This document shows, one piece after another, positions 1 to 8,292 of a stretch of 64,000 bases of DNA (position 1 is its first letter; every line of letters begins with the position of its first letter). This stretch comes from Pseudomonadota bacterium. GTDB lineage: Bacteria; Pseudomonadota; Alphaproteobacteria; Rhodobacterales; Rhodobacteraceae. Under the pieces are notes generated by a model, which was not told the origin of the DNA, searched no databases, and saw only the letters and a program-made list of their open reading frames with translations. Made by a program: the position numbers and the translations under genes. The stretch spans positions 172,846 to 236,845 of the forward strand of contig JBCAYL010000004.1 of assembly GCA_038533575.1 (NCBI GenBank). Reading direction: 5' to 3'.

Positions 1-467
1 AAGCCGAAATTGTCGTAGATCGTGCGGATGTCCTGGATCAGCTCCATACCGTCGAGGGAAATGTCATCGAGGCGGCCGATGAAGGGGGAGATGAAAGTGG
101 CACCGGCTTTTGCGGCGAGCAGTGCCTGATTGGCAGAGAAGCAGAGCGTGACATTGACCTTTTTGCCCTCGTTGGTGAGGACGTTGCAGGCCTTCAACCC
201 GTCCCATGTAAGGGGCAGTTTCACCGTGATGTTGGGTGCGATCTCGGCGAGCTTGCGGCCCTCGGCGAGCATGGCGTCCGCCTCCGTCGCGACGACCTCT
301 GCGCTCACGGGGCCGTCAACGAGGTCACAGATTTCCTTGGTCACTTCGAGGATGTCGCGGCCGGACTTCTTGATCAGTGAGGGGTTCGTGGTCACCCCGT
401 CGACCATGCCGGTTTCGTTGAGCTCGCGGATTGCGTCGATGTCGGCGGTGTCTACGAAGAATTTCAT
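1..467 (-). CDS. Transaldolase / fructose-6-phosphate aldolase family protein (partial, 3' end beyond window)
   Basis: The gene reads leftward and runs off the left edge, so only the first 155 residues are visible. The family forms a TIM barrel that transfers or cleaves C3 units of sugar phosphates through a Schiff-base lysine. Visible motifs are the N-terminal [15 protein letters not shown] at about residues 26-30, and ITVKLP with the expected Schiff-base lysine at about K83. These match the short TalC/Fsa-type transaldolases of about 215-220 aa. The start at 467 has a purine-rich GAGAGG about 6 nt upstream. The sequence alone does not separate transaldolase from fructose-6-phosphate aldolase; in this group transaldolase of the pentose phosphate pathway is the usual assignment. 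Confidence 0.9.
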   Translation of the reverse strand, partial: MKFFVDTADIDAIRELNETGMVDGVTTNPSLIKKSGRDILEVTKEICDLVDGPVSAEVVATEADAMLAEGRKLAEIAPNITVKLPLTWDGLKACNVLTNEGKKVNVTLCFSANQALLAAKAGATFISPFIGRLDDISLDGMELIQDIRTIYDNFG

Positions 468-574
468 CTGAGCCTCTCAAGTTGCGTTGGGGCGCTTGGC
501 CTCGTTTCACGGCTCGTTTAACCCAAGGGCAGCATGGCCGAAACCCCGACACTGCTCTCTGCGATACCGCTAAC

Positions 575-2764
575 ATGACTGCCTTTTTCGATGAGGGCAC
601 CCTCGTGGGCGTGCTCACCACCCAGCCGCTGGATCGCGTGCTCGATTACAAGGCGCCGGAGGGCGGCTGCTGGGAAGGTGCGTTCGTCGAAGTCCCGTTG
701 GGCCCGCGCAAGGTGATCGGCGTGGTCTGGGGGGCCGGGCGCGGTGACTACGATTATACCAAGATCCGGCCGGTTTCGCGGGTGCTCGATGCACCTCCAA
801 TGACCGAAGACATGCGAGAATTTATCTTGCGCGCGGCTGAATACACACTGACCCCGCTGCCCGCGATGCTCCGTTTGGCGACGCGCGCACCGGGGCTGGG
901 CGACCCGCCATCCATGCGGCATGTCTACCGGCTGGGCGATGGAGAGCCCGCGCGGATGACCCAGCCGCGGGAGCGGGTGCTCCAGGTCCTGCGAGACTTT
1001 GGCGGGCTGGCCTTTACCCTCGTCGAGCTTGCGGAGAGCGCAGGCGTGACGTCTTCCGTCGTCAAAGGCCTGGTGAAGGCGGGAGCCGTGCTCGAGGTTG
1101 AGAGTCCACGTGACCTGCCCTTTCAACGCCTCGATCCGGACCTGCCCGGAAAGGAGCTTTCCGAGGCCCAAGGTCTAGCGGCCTCCGAGCTCCGCGATGC
1201 CCTTTCGCAAGGTGGGTATGGGACGACGCTGCTGAAAGGGGTCACCGGCTCCGGGAAAACGGAGGTTTATCTGGAGGCGATCGCCCAGTGCCTTCGATCG
1301 GGAAGACAGGCGCTGGTTCTTCTTCCGGAAATTGCCCTGACCGCTGAATTTCTCGCGCGCGTGGAGGCGCGTTTCGGCGCGCGGCCAGCGGAATGGCATT
1401 CCGGGATCACGCTGACCGAGCGTCGTCGGACATGGAAAATGGTCAGCGAGGGCCAGGCGCAGCTCGTGGTCGGTGCGCGCTCAGCGCTTTTTTTGCCGTT
1501 CCAGCGGCTCGGTCTCATCGTCGTCGATGAAGAGCACGATACGTCCTACAAGCAGGAGGACGGCGTTCTTTACAACGCGCGGGACATGGCCGTACTTCGC
1601 GCGTCGATCCTCGGTGCTCAAGTGGTGCTCGCCTCTGCGACGCCCTCGCTCGAAAGCTGGGCCAATGCGGAGGCTGGCAAGTATCGGCGGCTCGAGCTCA
1701 CGGCGCGTTTCGGCACGGCGTCCTTGCCGGAGATGCGCCCCATCGACATGCGCGCGGAGGCGCTCGAGTCAGGAAAATGGATCTCGCCCACGCTGCGCCG
1801 GGCCGTGGAGGCGCGGCTCAAAGCCGGCGAGCAATCGCTGCTCTTCATCAATCGTCGCGGATACGCGCCCGTCACGCTCTGCCGGGCCTGCGGTCAGCAG
1901 ATCGGCTGCGACCAATGCGACGCCCGCATGGTCGAGCACCGCTTCCTGAAGCGGCTGATGTGTCATCAATGCGGGGCGACCTCACCGATCCCGGACGCCT
2001 GTCCGTCTTGCGGCGCCGAGGATCGGCTGTCTGCCGTTGGTCCCGGTGTTGAACGACTGGCGGAGGAAGCGTCAGCCGCCTTCCCGGAGGCGCGGATCGC
2101 TGTCCTGTCCTCCGATCTCTTCGGGTCTGCGAGAGCGCTCAAGGCACAGATCGAAGACATCGCCGCCGGTGGTGCGGATATCGTGATCGGCACACAACTC
2201 GTCGCCAAGGGACACAATTTCCCCCTTCTGACGCTCGTGGGCGTGATAGACGCGGATCTCGGGCTGCAGGGCTCGGACCTCCGGGCCGCCGAGCGGACCT
2301 TTCAGCTCATCCGGCAAGTTGCAGGCCGTGCCGGACGGGACATGCGCCCGGGCATGGCGCTCCTGCAGACGCACCAGCCAGAGCATCCGGTGATGCGCGC
2401 CATCGTGGCAGACGATGAAGAGGCGTTCTGGGCCGCCGAGGCGGCGGAGCGTCAGGCTGCCGGGGTGCCGCCCTATGGACGCATGGCCGGAATCGTGCTG
2501 AGCTCTCCCAATGTGCAGGAGGTGTTCGACGTCGGCACCGAGATGGCTCGGAATGCTGCGCCCCTGCGCGCCGCGGGGGCAGAGGTCTTCGGCCCGGCGG
2601 CAGCGCCCATTGCGCGCATTCGAGGCCGGCACCGTGTCCGGCTCCTCGTGAAGGCGGCCAAGGGTGCGCCGCTTCAAAGAGCGGTCGCCGAATGGGTGGC
2701 TCAGTTCAAGCTGCCCTCGAGCCTGCGCCTGACGATCGACATCGATCCGCAGAGCTTCTTTTGA
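575..2764 (+). CDS. priA: Primosomal protein N' (replication restart helicase)
   Basis: PriA is the superfamily 2 DNA helicase that recognises stalled forks and reloads the replicative helicase. The 729-residue product has the family's normal size. Walker A GVTGSGKT lies at about 222-229 and the DEEH box at about 318-321. A zinc-binding Cys cluster (CRACG, CDQC, CHQC, CPSCG) lies at about 436-479, followed by the C-terminal helicase lobe with GTQLVAKGHNFP and QVAGRAGR. I chose the ATG at 575, giving MTAFFDEG, because the longer open frame upstream has no homologous character and lies over the divergent transaldolase promoter region. The gene is monocistronic and converges on ecm. Confidence 0.96.
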   Translation: MTAFFDEGTLVGVLTTQPLDRVLDYKAPEGGCWEGAFVEVPLGPRKVIGVVWGAGRGDYDYTKIRPVSRVLDAPPMTEDMREFILRAAEYTLTPLPAMLRLATRAPGLGDPPSMRHVYRLGDGEPARMTQPRERVLQVLRDFGGLAFTLVELAESAGVTSSVVKGLVKAGAVLEVESPRDLPFQRLDPDLPGKELSEAQGLAASELRDALSQGGYGTTLLKGVTGSGKTEVYLEAIAQCLRSGRQALVLLPEIALTAEFLARVEARFGARPAEWHSGITLTERRRTWKMVSEGQAQLVVGARSALFLPFQRLGLIVVDEEHDTSYKQEDGVLYNARDMAVLRASILGAQVVLASATPSLESWANAEAGKYRRLELTARFGTASLPEMRPIDMRAEALESGKWISPTLRRAVEARLKAGEQSLLFINRRGYAPVTLCRACGQQIGCDQCDARMVEHRFLKRLMCHQCGATSPIPDACPSCGAEDRLSAVGPGVERLAEEASAAFPEARIAVLSSDLFGSARALKAQIEDIAAGGADIVIGTQLVAKGHNFPLLTLVGVIDADLGLQGSDLRAAERTFQLIRQVAGRAGRDMRPGMALLQTHQPEHPVMRAIVADDEEAFWAAEAAERQAAGVPPYGRMAGIVLSSPNVQEVFDVGTEMARNAAPLRAAGAEVFGPAAAPIARIRGRHRVRLLVKAAKGAPLQRAVAEWVAQFKLPSSLRLTIDIDPQSFF

Positions 2765-2813
2765 CAGCACGGCATTTGCGTGAGCATGCGGTGGCGATTG
2801 GTCTGAGCGAGAG

Positions 2814-4805
2814 CTATTCCGCAGCGACCGGTTCTGGCTCCGCGAGGGCCACGATATCAAACATGATCCGGTTCAGCTCGAAATCCTTCGGGGTATAGAC
2901 CTTCGCCACCCCCATGGCGCGAAGACGCGTGGCATCTTCATCCGGGATGATCCCGCCGACAACGACCGGGATCTTGATGCCCTCCTCCCGGAAGCGGCGC
3001 ATGAGGTCTTCCACGAGAGGGATGTGTGACCCCGAGAGGATCGAGAGGCCGATCACGTGCGGGTCTTCGTTGCGGGCGGCAGCGACGATCTCGGCAGGCG
3101 TGAGGCGGATGCCTTCATAGGCGATCTCCATCCCGCAATCGCGGGCGCGGGCGGCGATCTGTTCGGCGCCATTCGAATGCCCGTCGAGGCCGGGCTTGCC
3201 CATGAGGAACTTGAGCTTGCGACCGAGACGGGTCGAGGCCGTGGCGACCGCGTCGCGGATCTCTTCGAGGCCTTCGGTCCGGTTCGAGGGGTTGGACGAG
3301 ACGCCAGTGGGGCCGCGATACTGGCCGAAGGCGGCGCGCACGACGTCGCCCCATTCGCCGGTCGTCACACCCACGCGGGCGGCGTGGATGGAGGCGGGCA
3401 TGATGTTGGTGCCGGTCTTCGCGGCCTCGCGCAAGTCCGCGAGGGCGGCGCGCACCGCGCCTTCGTCGCGCTGGGCTTTCCAGGCCTCGAGGCGGGCGAT
3501 CTGGTCGGCCTCCACGGCGGGGTCGACGACCATAATCGCGTCATCGCCCGCAGTGAGGGGGGAGGGCTCGCCCGCCTGATACTTGTTGACGCCGACGACG
3601 GTCGTTTCACCGCCCTCGATGCCCTGGATGCGCTCGGCATTGGCCTCCACGAGACGGGACTTCATGTATTCGATTGCATTCACGGCGCCGCCCATGGCGT
3701 CGATCTGCGTGAGTTCGGCCCGCGCGCCGTCTTTGAGTTCCTCCACTTTGGCATCGACGGCGGGGTTGCCGTCGAAGAGGTCGGGGTATTCGAGAAGGTC
3801 GGTTTCGAGCGCGAGGATCTGCTGCATGCGCAGGCTCCACTGCTGATCCCAGGGGCGGGGCAGCCCGAGTGCCTCGTTCCACGCGGGGAGCTGGACGGCG
3901 CGGGCGCGGGCTTTTTTGGAAAGCGTGACCGCCAGCATCTCGATCAGGATGCGGTAGACGTTGTTCTCCGGCTGCTGCTCCGTGAGGCCGAGGCTGTTGA
4001 CCTGCACGCCGTAGCGGAAGCGGCGGAATTTCTCCTCTTCCACGCCGTAGCGCTCGCGGCAGATCTCGTCCCAGAGATCGACGAAGGCGCGCATCTTGCA
4101 CATCTCGGTGACGAAGCGGATGCCGGCGTTCACGAAGAACGAGATGCGGCCCACCATGGCCGGGAAGTGCGCCTCGGGAACCTTCGTTTTCAGGTCATCC
4201 AGCACGGCCGTGGCGGTGGCCAGCGCGAAAGCAAGCTCCTGCTCCGGCGTCGCCCCGGCCTCCTGCAGGTGGTAGGAGCACACGTTCATCGGGTTCCACT
4301 TGGGCAGATGCTCGCGGGTATAGGCCGCGACGTCCGTAATCATCCGCATGGAGGGCTGCGGTGGACACACATAGGTGCCGCGCGAGAGGTATTCCTTGAT
4401 GATGTCGTTCTGCACGGTCCCTTGCAGCTTCGAGACATCCGCGCCCTGCTCCTCGGCCACGGCGATGTAGAGCGCGAGCAGCCACGGCGCGGTGGCATTG
4501 ATCGTCATCGAGGTATTCATCTGCTCGAGCGGGATCTGGTCGAAGAGCGTGCGCATGTCGCCCAGATGGCTCACCGGCACGCCGACCTTGCCCACTTCGC
4601 CGCGCGAGAGCTCATGGTCGCTGTCATAGCCCGTCTGCGTCGGCAGGTCGAAAGCCACCGAAAGGCCCGTCTGCCCCTTCGCGAGGTTGCCGCGATAAAG
4701 CGCGTTGGAGGCCTTGGCGGTGGAATGGCCGGCATAGGTGCGGAACATCCAAGGCCGGTCCTTCTGCCGCTCTTGGTCTGCGGCGCCGTTGTTGCGCTGT
4801 GACAT
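2814..4805 (-). CDS. ecm: Ethylmalonyl-CoA mutase (B12-dependent, MeaA type)
   Basis: This 663-residue protein is a single-chain adenosylcobalamin-dependent mutase. The N-terminal part is the acyl-CoA mutase TIM barrel, with RPWMFRTYAGHSTA near the start and TQTGYDSDHE after it. The C-terminal part is the cobalamin-binding domain, with the base-off motif GLDGHSNG (D541, H543), SILSGSHIP and VVGGIIP. The length and the sequence variant fit the MeaA/Ecm branch rather than the larger methylmalonyl-CoA mutase. Ecm converts (2R)-ethylmalonyl-CoA to methylsuccinyl-CoA in the ethylmalonyl-CoA pathway for acetyl-CoA assimilation. The crotonyl-CoA carboxylase/reductase gene less than 2 kb away, supplying the preceding step, supports the assignment strongly. 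Confidence 0.93.
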   Translation of the reverse strand: MSQRNNGAADQERQKDRPWMFRTYAGHSTAKASNALYRGNLAKGQTGLSVAFDLPTQTGYDSDHELSRGEVGKVGVPVSHLGDMRTLFDQIPLEQMNTSMTINATAPWLLALYIAVAEEQGADVSKLQGTVQNDIIKEYLSRGTYVCPPQPSMRMITDVAAYTREHLPKWNPMNVCSYHLQEAGATPEQELAFALATATAVLDDLKTKVPEAHFPAMVGRISFFVNAGIRFVTEMCKMRAFVDLWDEICRERYGVEEEKFRRFRYGVQVNSLGLTEQQPENNVYRILIEMLAVTLSKKARARAVQLPAWNEALGLPRPWDQQWSLRMQQILALETDLLEYPDLFDGNPAVDAKVEELKDGARAELTQIDAMGGAVNAIEYMKSRLVEANAERIQGIEGGETTVVGVNKYQAGEPSPLTAGDDAIMVVDPAVEADQIARLEAWKAQRDEGAVRAALADLREAAKTGTNIMPASIHAARVGVTTGEWGDVVRAAFGQYRGPTGVSSNPSNRTEGLEEIRDAVATASTRLGRKLKFLMGKPGLDGHSNGAEQIAARARDCGMEIAYEGIRLTPAEIVAAARNEDPHVIGLSILSGSHIPLVEDLMRRFREEGIKIPVVVGGIIPDEDATRLRAMGVAKVYTPKDFELNRIMFDIVALAEPEPVAAE

Positions 4806-5112
4806 GCATGCCTCCGACGGAATCTATTTGCGCAATAATATTACGCTTGCAGCCTACTAGGTGGAATAAAACAATTCGTCAATGTGCTGCGATGCGGCAA
4901 GACTTCGTCTCGAGGCGGAGGCAACGCCGCCATCATCGGTGTGCGATCGACCTAAAGTGTCGGCATGGGGCTGATGCCACCGGTGCGCCTCAAGATGCCA
5001 ATCGCGCTTGCTATGCTCTGGGCGCGCATGAAGCCGCCCCATGAGACCGCAGAGTGGAGACTGCAGAGCGGCGTAGACAGCGCGTCCAAATTTTGGGCAG
5101 AGTCTTCAGGCG
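4806..5112. other. Divergent intergenic region between ecm and the acyltransferase gene
   Basis: These 307 bases separate two divergent genes and carry no credible ORF; the open frames here have no start signal or coding character. The ecm-proximal part is unusually AT-rich for the window and holds a 17 bp near-palindrome at 4830-4846. I recognise no sigma-70 promoter hexamers with confidence. Promoters for both ecm and the acyltransferase gene are expected here by position. Confidence 0.6.
4830..4846. promoter_or_regulatory. 17 bp near-palindrome upstream of ecm (candidate operator)
   Basis: The sequence GCGCAATAATATTACGC has arms GCGxAATA and TATTxCGC around a central A, with a single mismatched pair. 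It lies 25 nt upstream of the ecm start in a locally AT-rich stretch, which is a typical place for a regulator or promoter. The binding protein is unknown to me. TetR-type regulators of the ethylmalonyl-CoA pathway bind palindromes in other alphaproteobacteria, but I cannot link this site to any of them. Confidence 0.4.
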
Positions 5113-6477
5113 ATGTTTCAAACCGTCTCCCTGCCGCTTTGGCTTTTTGTCCTGATCCTTCTTTTTGCGGTGGTCACCTTCGCGTCGCACTTTCTCTTCC
5201 CAAGCGTGCGCTGGTTCTTCCGCCGCCGGGCGGAGCGCGTCGTCGAAGAGGTCAACAAGCGGCTCGAGAGACCGATCGAGCCGTTCAAGCTCGCGCGGCG
5301 CTACGACACCATCCAGCGGCTCATCTACGATCCCGAGGTGGCGCAGGCCGTTGTGGAGCACGCCGCTGAAACCGGGGTCAGGGAAGACGTGGCTTTCGAA
5401 GAAGCCCGCGCCTTCGCGCAGGAGATCGTGCCGTCCTTCTCGGCCTCCGCCTACTTTCGCATCGGGACGCGCGGGGCAAAATGGCTGAGCCGGGCCCTCT
5501 ACCGGGTGCGCCTCGCCCACTATGACCAGGCCTTGAGTGAAGTGAGCCCGGACGCGACCGTCGTCTTTGTCATGAACCACCGGTCCAACATGGACTATGT
5601 CCTCGTGACCTACCTCGCCTCGGAGCGCTCGGCGTTAAGCTATGCCGTCGGCGAGTGGGCGCGGGTCTGGCCCCTCTCACGGCTCATTCGGACGATGGGC
5701 GCCTATTTCATCCGCCGAAAATCCCGCTCGCCGCTCTATCGCAAGGTTCTGGCGCGCTACGTCAGGATGGCCACGGCGAATGGTGTGACGCAGGCGATTT
5801 TTCCGGAAGGCGGACTGAGCCTTGACGGGCGGACAGCGCCGCCGAAGATGGGGCTCCTGAATTACGTGATGGAAGGGGCTGCGGCCTCCGGGCGTGACGT
5901 CGTCTTCGTGCCCGTTGCCCTCAATTATGATCGCGTCCTCGAGGACCGCATTCTCATGGCGGCGGGCGCGTCGGGTGATCGACGCTTCCGGGCCCGGATC
6001 TCCGTGGTGGCTGGTTTCGCGCTCAAGCAGTTCTGGCTGCGGATCACAGGCCGTTTTTTCCGTTTCGGGTACGCGGCGGTGAGCTTTGGCCAGCCGCTCT
6101 CGCTCATGTCGCTAGGGCAAGTCTCGACCGAAGCTGTGGCAGGCGAACTCATGTCGCGCATCAGGGCCGTCATTCCCGTCCTGCCGGTGCCGCTCGTGGC
6201 CCGCGCGCTTCTCAGCGGTGCCTCGGATCGGACGTCCGTCGAACACTACGCCGCGGCCCTCGTGAGGCGTGCGCAGGACGCTCATATCCACCTGCCGAGG
6301 AGCTCGGTGTCCTATGCTGTCGAGGTGGGGCTGAGAAACCTCGCGCTGCGCGAGGCCGTGGATGTGAGCGGCGATAAGGGAAAGGTCGCCGTTATCGACG
6401 CGGCGCTTCTCGAATACTACGCGGCGTCGGTGGAGCAGTTTGCGCCGGATGACGTGGAAGCAGGCGCTGCGCAATAA
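5113..6477 (+). CDS. 1-acyl-glycerol-3-phosphate acyltransferase family protein (PlsC/PlsB-type)
   Basis: The 454-residue protein begins with a membrane segment at about residues 8-30. It then carries the acyltransferase blocks NHRSNMD (N155-D160; the NHxxxxD catalytic motif) and FPEGGLS (from F230; a variant of FPEGTRS). It probably esterifies fatty acyl groups onto a glycerol-phosphate backbone at the cytoplasmic membrane. The 200-residue C-terminal extension is longer than in minimal PlsC (about 240 aa), so it may be closer to the PlsB-like or uncharacterised branch. It lies between the divergent ecm and the co-directional ccr, 108 nt before ccr. A role in acyl-CoA or lipid metabolism is inferred; the true acceptor is not visible in sequence. 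Confidence 0.85.
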   Translation: MFQTVSLPLWLFVLILLFAVVTFASHFLFPSVRWFFRRRAERVVEEVNKRLERPIEPFKLARRYDTIQRLIYDPEVAQAVVEHAAETGVREDVAFEEARAFAQEIVPSFSASAYFRIGTRGAKWLSRALYRVRLAHYDQALSEVSPDATVVFVMNHRSNMDYVLVTYLASERSALSYAVGEWARVWPLSRLIRTMGAYFIRRKSRSPLYRKVLARYVRMATANGVTQAIFPEGGLSLDGRTAPPKMGLLNYVMEGAAASGRDVVFVPVALNYDRVLEDRILMAAGASGDRRFRARISVVAGFALKQFWLRITGRFFRFGYAAVSFGQPLSLMSLGQVSTEAVAGELMSRIRAVIPVLPVPLVARALLSGASDRTSVEHYAAALVRRAQDAHIHLPRSSVSYAVEVGLRNLALREAVDVSGDKGKVAVIDAALLEYYAASVEQFAPDDVEAGAAQ

Positions 6478-6585
6478 AATTTCAATACTGATCTTTCTGG
6501 TGTTGCTATGTTGCGCCGCGAGCGCTAAATCCTCTGCCACGGCCCATGATTCTGCGCCGCAGCGAGATTGACGAGGAGAGACGCC

Positions 6586-7878
6586 ATGGCACTCGACGCC
6601 CAAGAGACGACGGTCTTCACCTACGAGGCCCCGGAGAAGGATCTCTATGAAGTGGGCGAAATGCCTCCGATGGGTTTCGTGCCAAAGCAAATGTATGCGT
6701 GGACCATCCGCCGGGAGCGCCACGGAGAGCCGGACAAGGCCTTCGAAGTGGAGGTCGTGGACGTGCCCGTACTCGACTCCAACGAAGTGCTGGTGCTCGT
6801 GATGGCGGCGGGCGTGAACTACAACGGTGTCTGGGCGGGTCTCGGTCAGCCCATCTCTCCTTTCGATGGGCATGGCGCGCCTTACCACATCGCGGGCTCC
6901 GATGCTTCGGGCATCGTGTGGGCCGTTGGTGACAAGGTGAAGCGCTGGAAAGTGGGCGACGAGGTCGTGATCCACTGCAACCAAGATGACGGCGATGATG
7001 AGGAGTGCAACGGCGGCGATCCGATGTACTCCACCTCCCAGCGCATCTGGGGATACGAAACGCCGGACGGCTCCTTCGCGCAATTCACCAATGTCCAGGC
7101 ACAGCAGCTGATGCCGCGCCCAAAGCATCTCACCTGGGAGGAAGCGGCCTGCTACACACTGACCCTCGCCACAGCCTACCGGATGCTCTTTGGACACGAG
7201 CCGCATGATCTGAAGCCCGGCCAGAACGTTCTGGTCTGGGGCGCATCGGGCGGCCTCGGGTCCTACGCCATTCAGCTCATCAACACGGCCGGCGCCAATG
7301 CAATCGGCGTGATCTCGGACGAATCGAAGCGCGATTTCGTGATGGGTTTGGGCGCGAAGGGCGTCCTCAATCGGAAAGACTTCAACTGCTGGGGCCAATT
7401 GCCCACCGTGAACACGCCCGAATACGCGGAGTGGTTCAAGGAAGCGCGGAAGTTCGGCAAGGCCATCTGGGACATCACGGGCAAGGGGCAGAACGTCGAC
7501 ATGGTGTTCGAGCACCCCGGCGAGAGCACGTTCCCGGTGTCTACCTTCGTCTGCAAGAAGGGCGGCATGGTTGTCATCTGCGCGGGCACCACCGGCTTCA
7601 ATTGCACCTTCGACGTCCGCTACATGTGGATGCACCAGAAGCGCCTGCAGGGCTCGCATTTCGCGCATCTCAAGCAAGCGAGCGCGGCCAACAAGCTGAT
7701 GGTCGAGCGGCGCCTCGATCCCTGCATGTCCGAGGTGTTTCCGTGGGCGGAGATCCCCGAGGCGCACATGAAGATGCTGCGCAACGAGCACAAGCCCGGC
7801 AACATGTCGGTCCTCGTTCAGGCCCCGGTCACCGGCCTCCGCACCCTCGAGGACGTCCTGGCACACGGGACCCACTGA
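6586..7878 (+). CDS. ccr: Crotonyl-CoA carboxylase/reductase
   Basis: Ccr reductively carboxylates crotonyl-CoA to ethylmalonyl-CoA using NADPH and CO2, the signature reaction of the ethylmalonyl-CoA pathway. The 430-residue product is an MDR-superfamily enzyme. It shows the glycine-rich nucleotide motif WGASGGLGSYA at about residue 218 and the family-typical stretches YHIAGSDASGIVW and NQDDGDDEECNGGDPMYS. I chose the ATG at 6586 because a GAGGAGA ribosome-binding site lies just upstream; the in-frame ATG at 6568 lacks one. It is followed by a strong terminator. Together with ecm it shows that acetate-type C2 assimilation runs by this pathway rather than necessarily by isocitrate lyase. Confidence 0.97.
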   Translation: MALDAQETTVFTYEAPEKDLYEVGEMPPMGFVPKQMYAWTIRRERHGEPDKAFEVEVVDVPVLDSNEVLVLVMAAGVNYNGVWAGLGQPISPFDGHGAPYHIAGSDASGIVWAVGDKVKRWKVGDEVVIHCNQDDGDDEECNGGDPMYSTSQRIWGYETPDGSFAQFTNVQAQQLMPRPKHLTWEEAACYTLTLATAYRMLFGHEPHDLKPGQNVLVWGASGGLGSYAIQLINTAGANAIGVISDESKRDFVMGLGAKGVLNRKDFNCWGQLPTVNTPEYAEWFKEARKFGKAIWDITGKGQNVDMVFEHPGESTFPVSTFVCKKGGMVVICAGTTGFNCTFDVRYMWMHQKRLQGSHFAHLKQASAANKLMVERRLDPCMSEVFPWAEIPEAHMKMLRNEHKPGNMSVLVQAPVTGLRTLEDVLAHGTH

Positions 7879-7900
7879 GAGATTCATCCGTAGCGCGAAA

Positions 7901-7928
7901 GCCGCCGGTACCCTGCCGGCGGCTTTTT
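7901..7928 (+). terminator. Rho-independent terminator of ccr
   Basis: A perfect 8 bp GC stem (GCCGCCGG / CCGGCGGC) with a 7 nt loop is followed directly by TTTTT, 22 nt after the ccr stop codon. Confidence 0.92.
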
Positions 7929-8033
7929 CATGTCTTCCGACATACGTCAGAGCCTTGCGCGCGCCTCCCTCGCCAGATCTGGGGAGGGAAAAACCGCGAA
8001 TGGTGAGAAAACATCATACAGGCTAGGGTTGTA

Positions 8034-8049
8034 TTAACTGTCTGTTAAC
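8034..8049 (+). promoter_or_regulatory. Perfect CtrA-type box TTAA-N7-TTAAC upstream of the luxR unit
   Basis: TTAA at 8034-8037, a 7 nt spacer and TTAAC at 8045-8049 match the full CtrA consensus. The box lies 22 nt upstream of the GTG at 8071 and 179 nt upstream of luxR. CtrA and quorum sensing are known to be interlinked in Rhodobacterales, which makes the site plausible. If CtrA activated from the -35 position, transcription would begin near 8074, at or inside the first ORF, so repression or a later start codon is also possible. Confidence 0.65.
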
Positions 8050-8070
8050 TTTCCTTAATGAGGTTGTTCC

Positions 8071-8292
8071 GTGGATACGAAGTGGATGATTGACGTCTTG
8101 GACGATCTCCAGGCCTTCGCGGAGCGCAACAATATGCCCGCGTTGGGACGGCAGCTGGAGAAGGCGATCGTCGTTGCCCATTCCGATATCTCTCGCTTGG
8201 CAAGGGGAGGCCGCCTAGAGGTGGTTCGTGACAGGGATGGAGCAACTCAGACAACGCTTTATCGAAAAGCTGGAGACCGCTCAGACACTTGA
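8071..8292 (+). CDS. Small conserved-type protein preceding luxR
   Basis: This 73-residue hypothetical protein has GTG at 8071 as its likely start (GAGG 5-8 nt upstream); an ATG at 8086 is an alternative. It is mostly helical in character, with an amphipathic N-terminal half (MIDVLDDLQAFAERNNMPALGRQLEKAI) and no membrane segment. Its 3' end overlaps luxR by 65 nt, so the two are translated from one message. Small ORFs of this kind often precede luxR in Rhodobacterales as I recall, but I know no function. The C-terminal 20 residues lie in the overlap, and their composition is probably dictated by the luxR frame. Confidence 0.6.
   Translation: MDTKWMIDVLDDLQAFAERNNMPALGRQLEKAIVVAHSDISRLARGGRLEVVRDRDGATQTTLYRKAGDRSDT

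Noticed and set aside
3057-4802. Long plus-strand ORF (581 aa) antisense to ecm
   Set aside because: It mirrors the third codon position of a well-supported mutase gene, is rich in His, Gly, Arg and Glu runs, and has no recognisable domain; such antisense frames are common in high-GC DNA.
8071-8292. Treating the small ORF before luxR as a truncated LuxI
   Set aside because: It lacks all LuxI invariant residues, and a complete luxI is present elsewhere.
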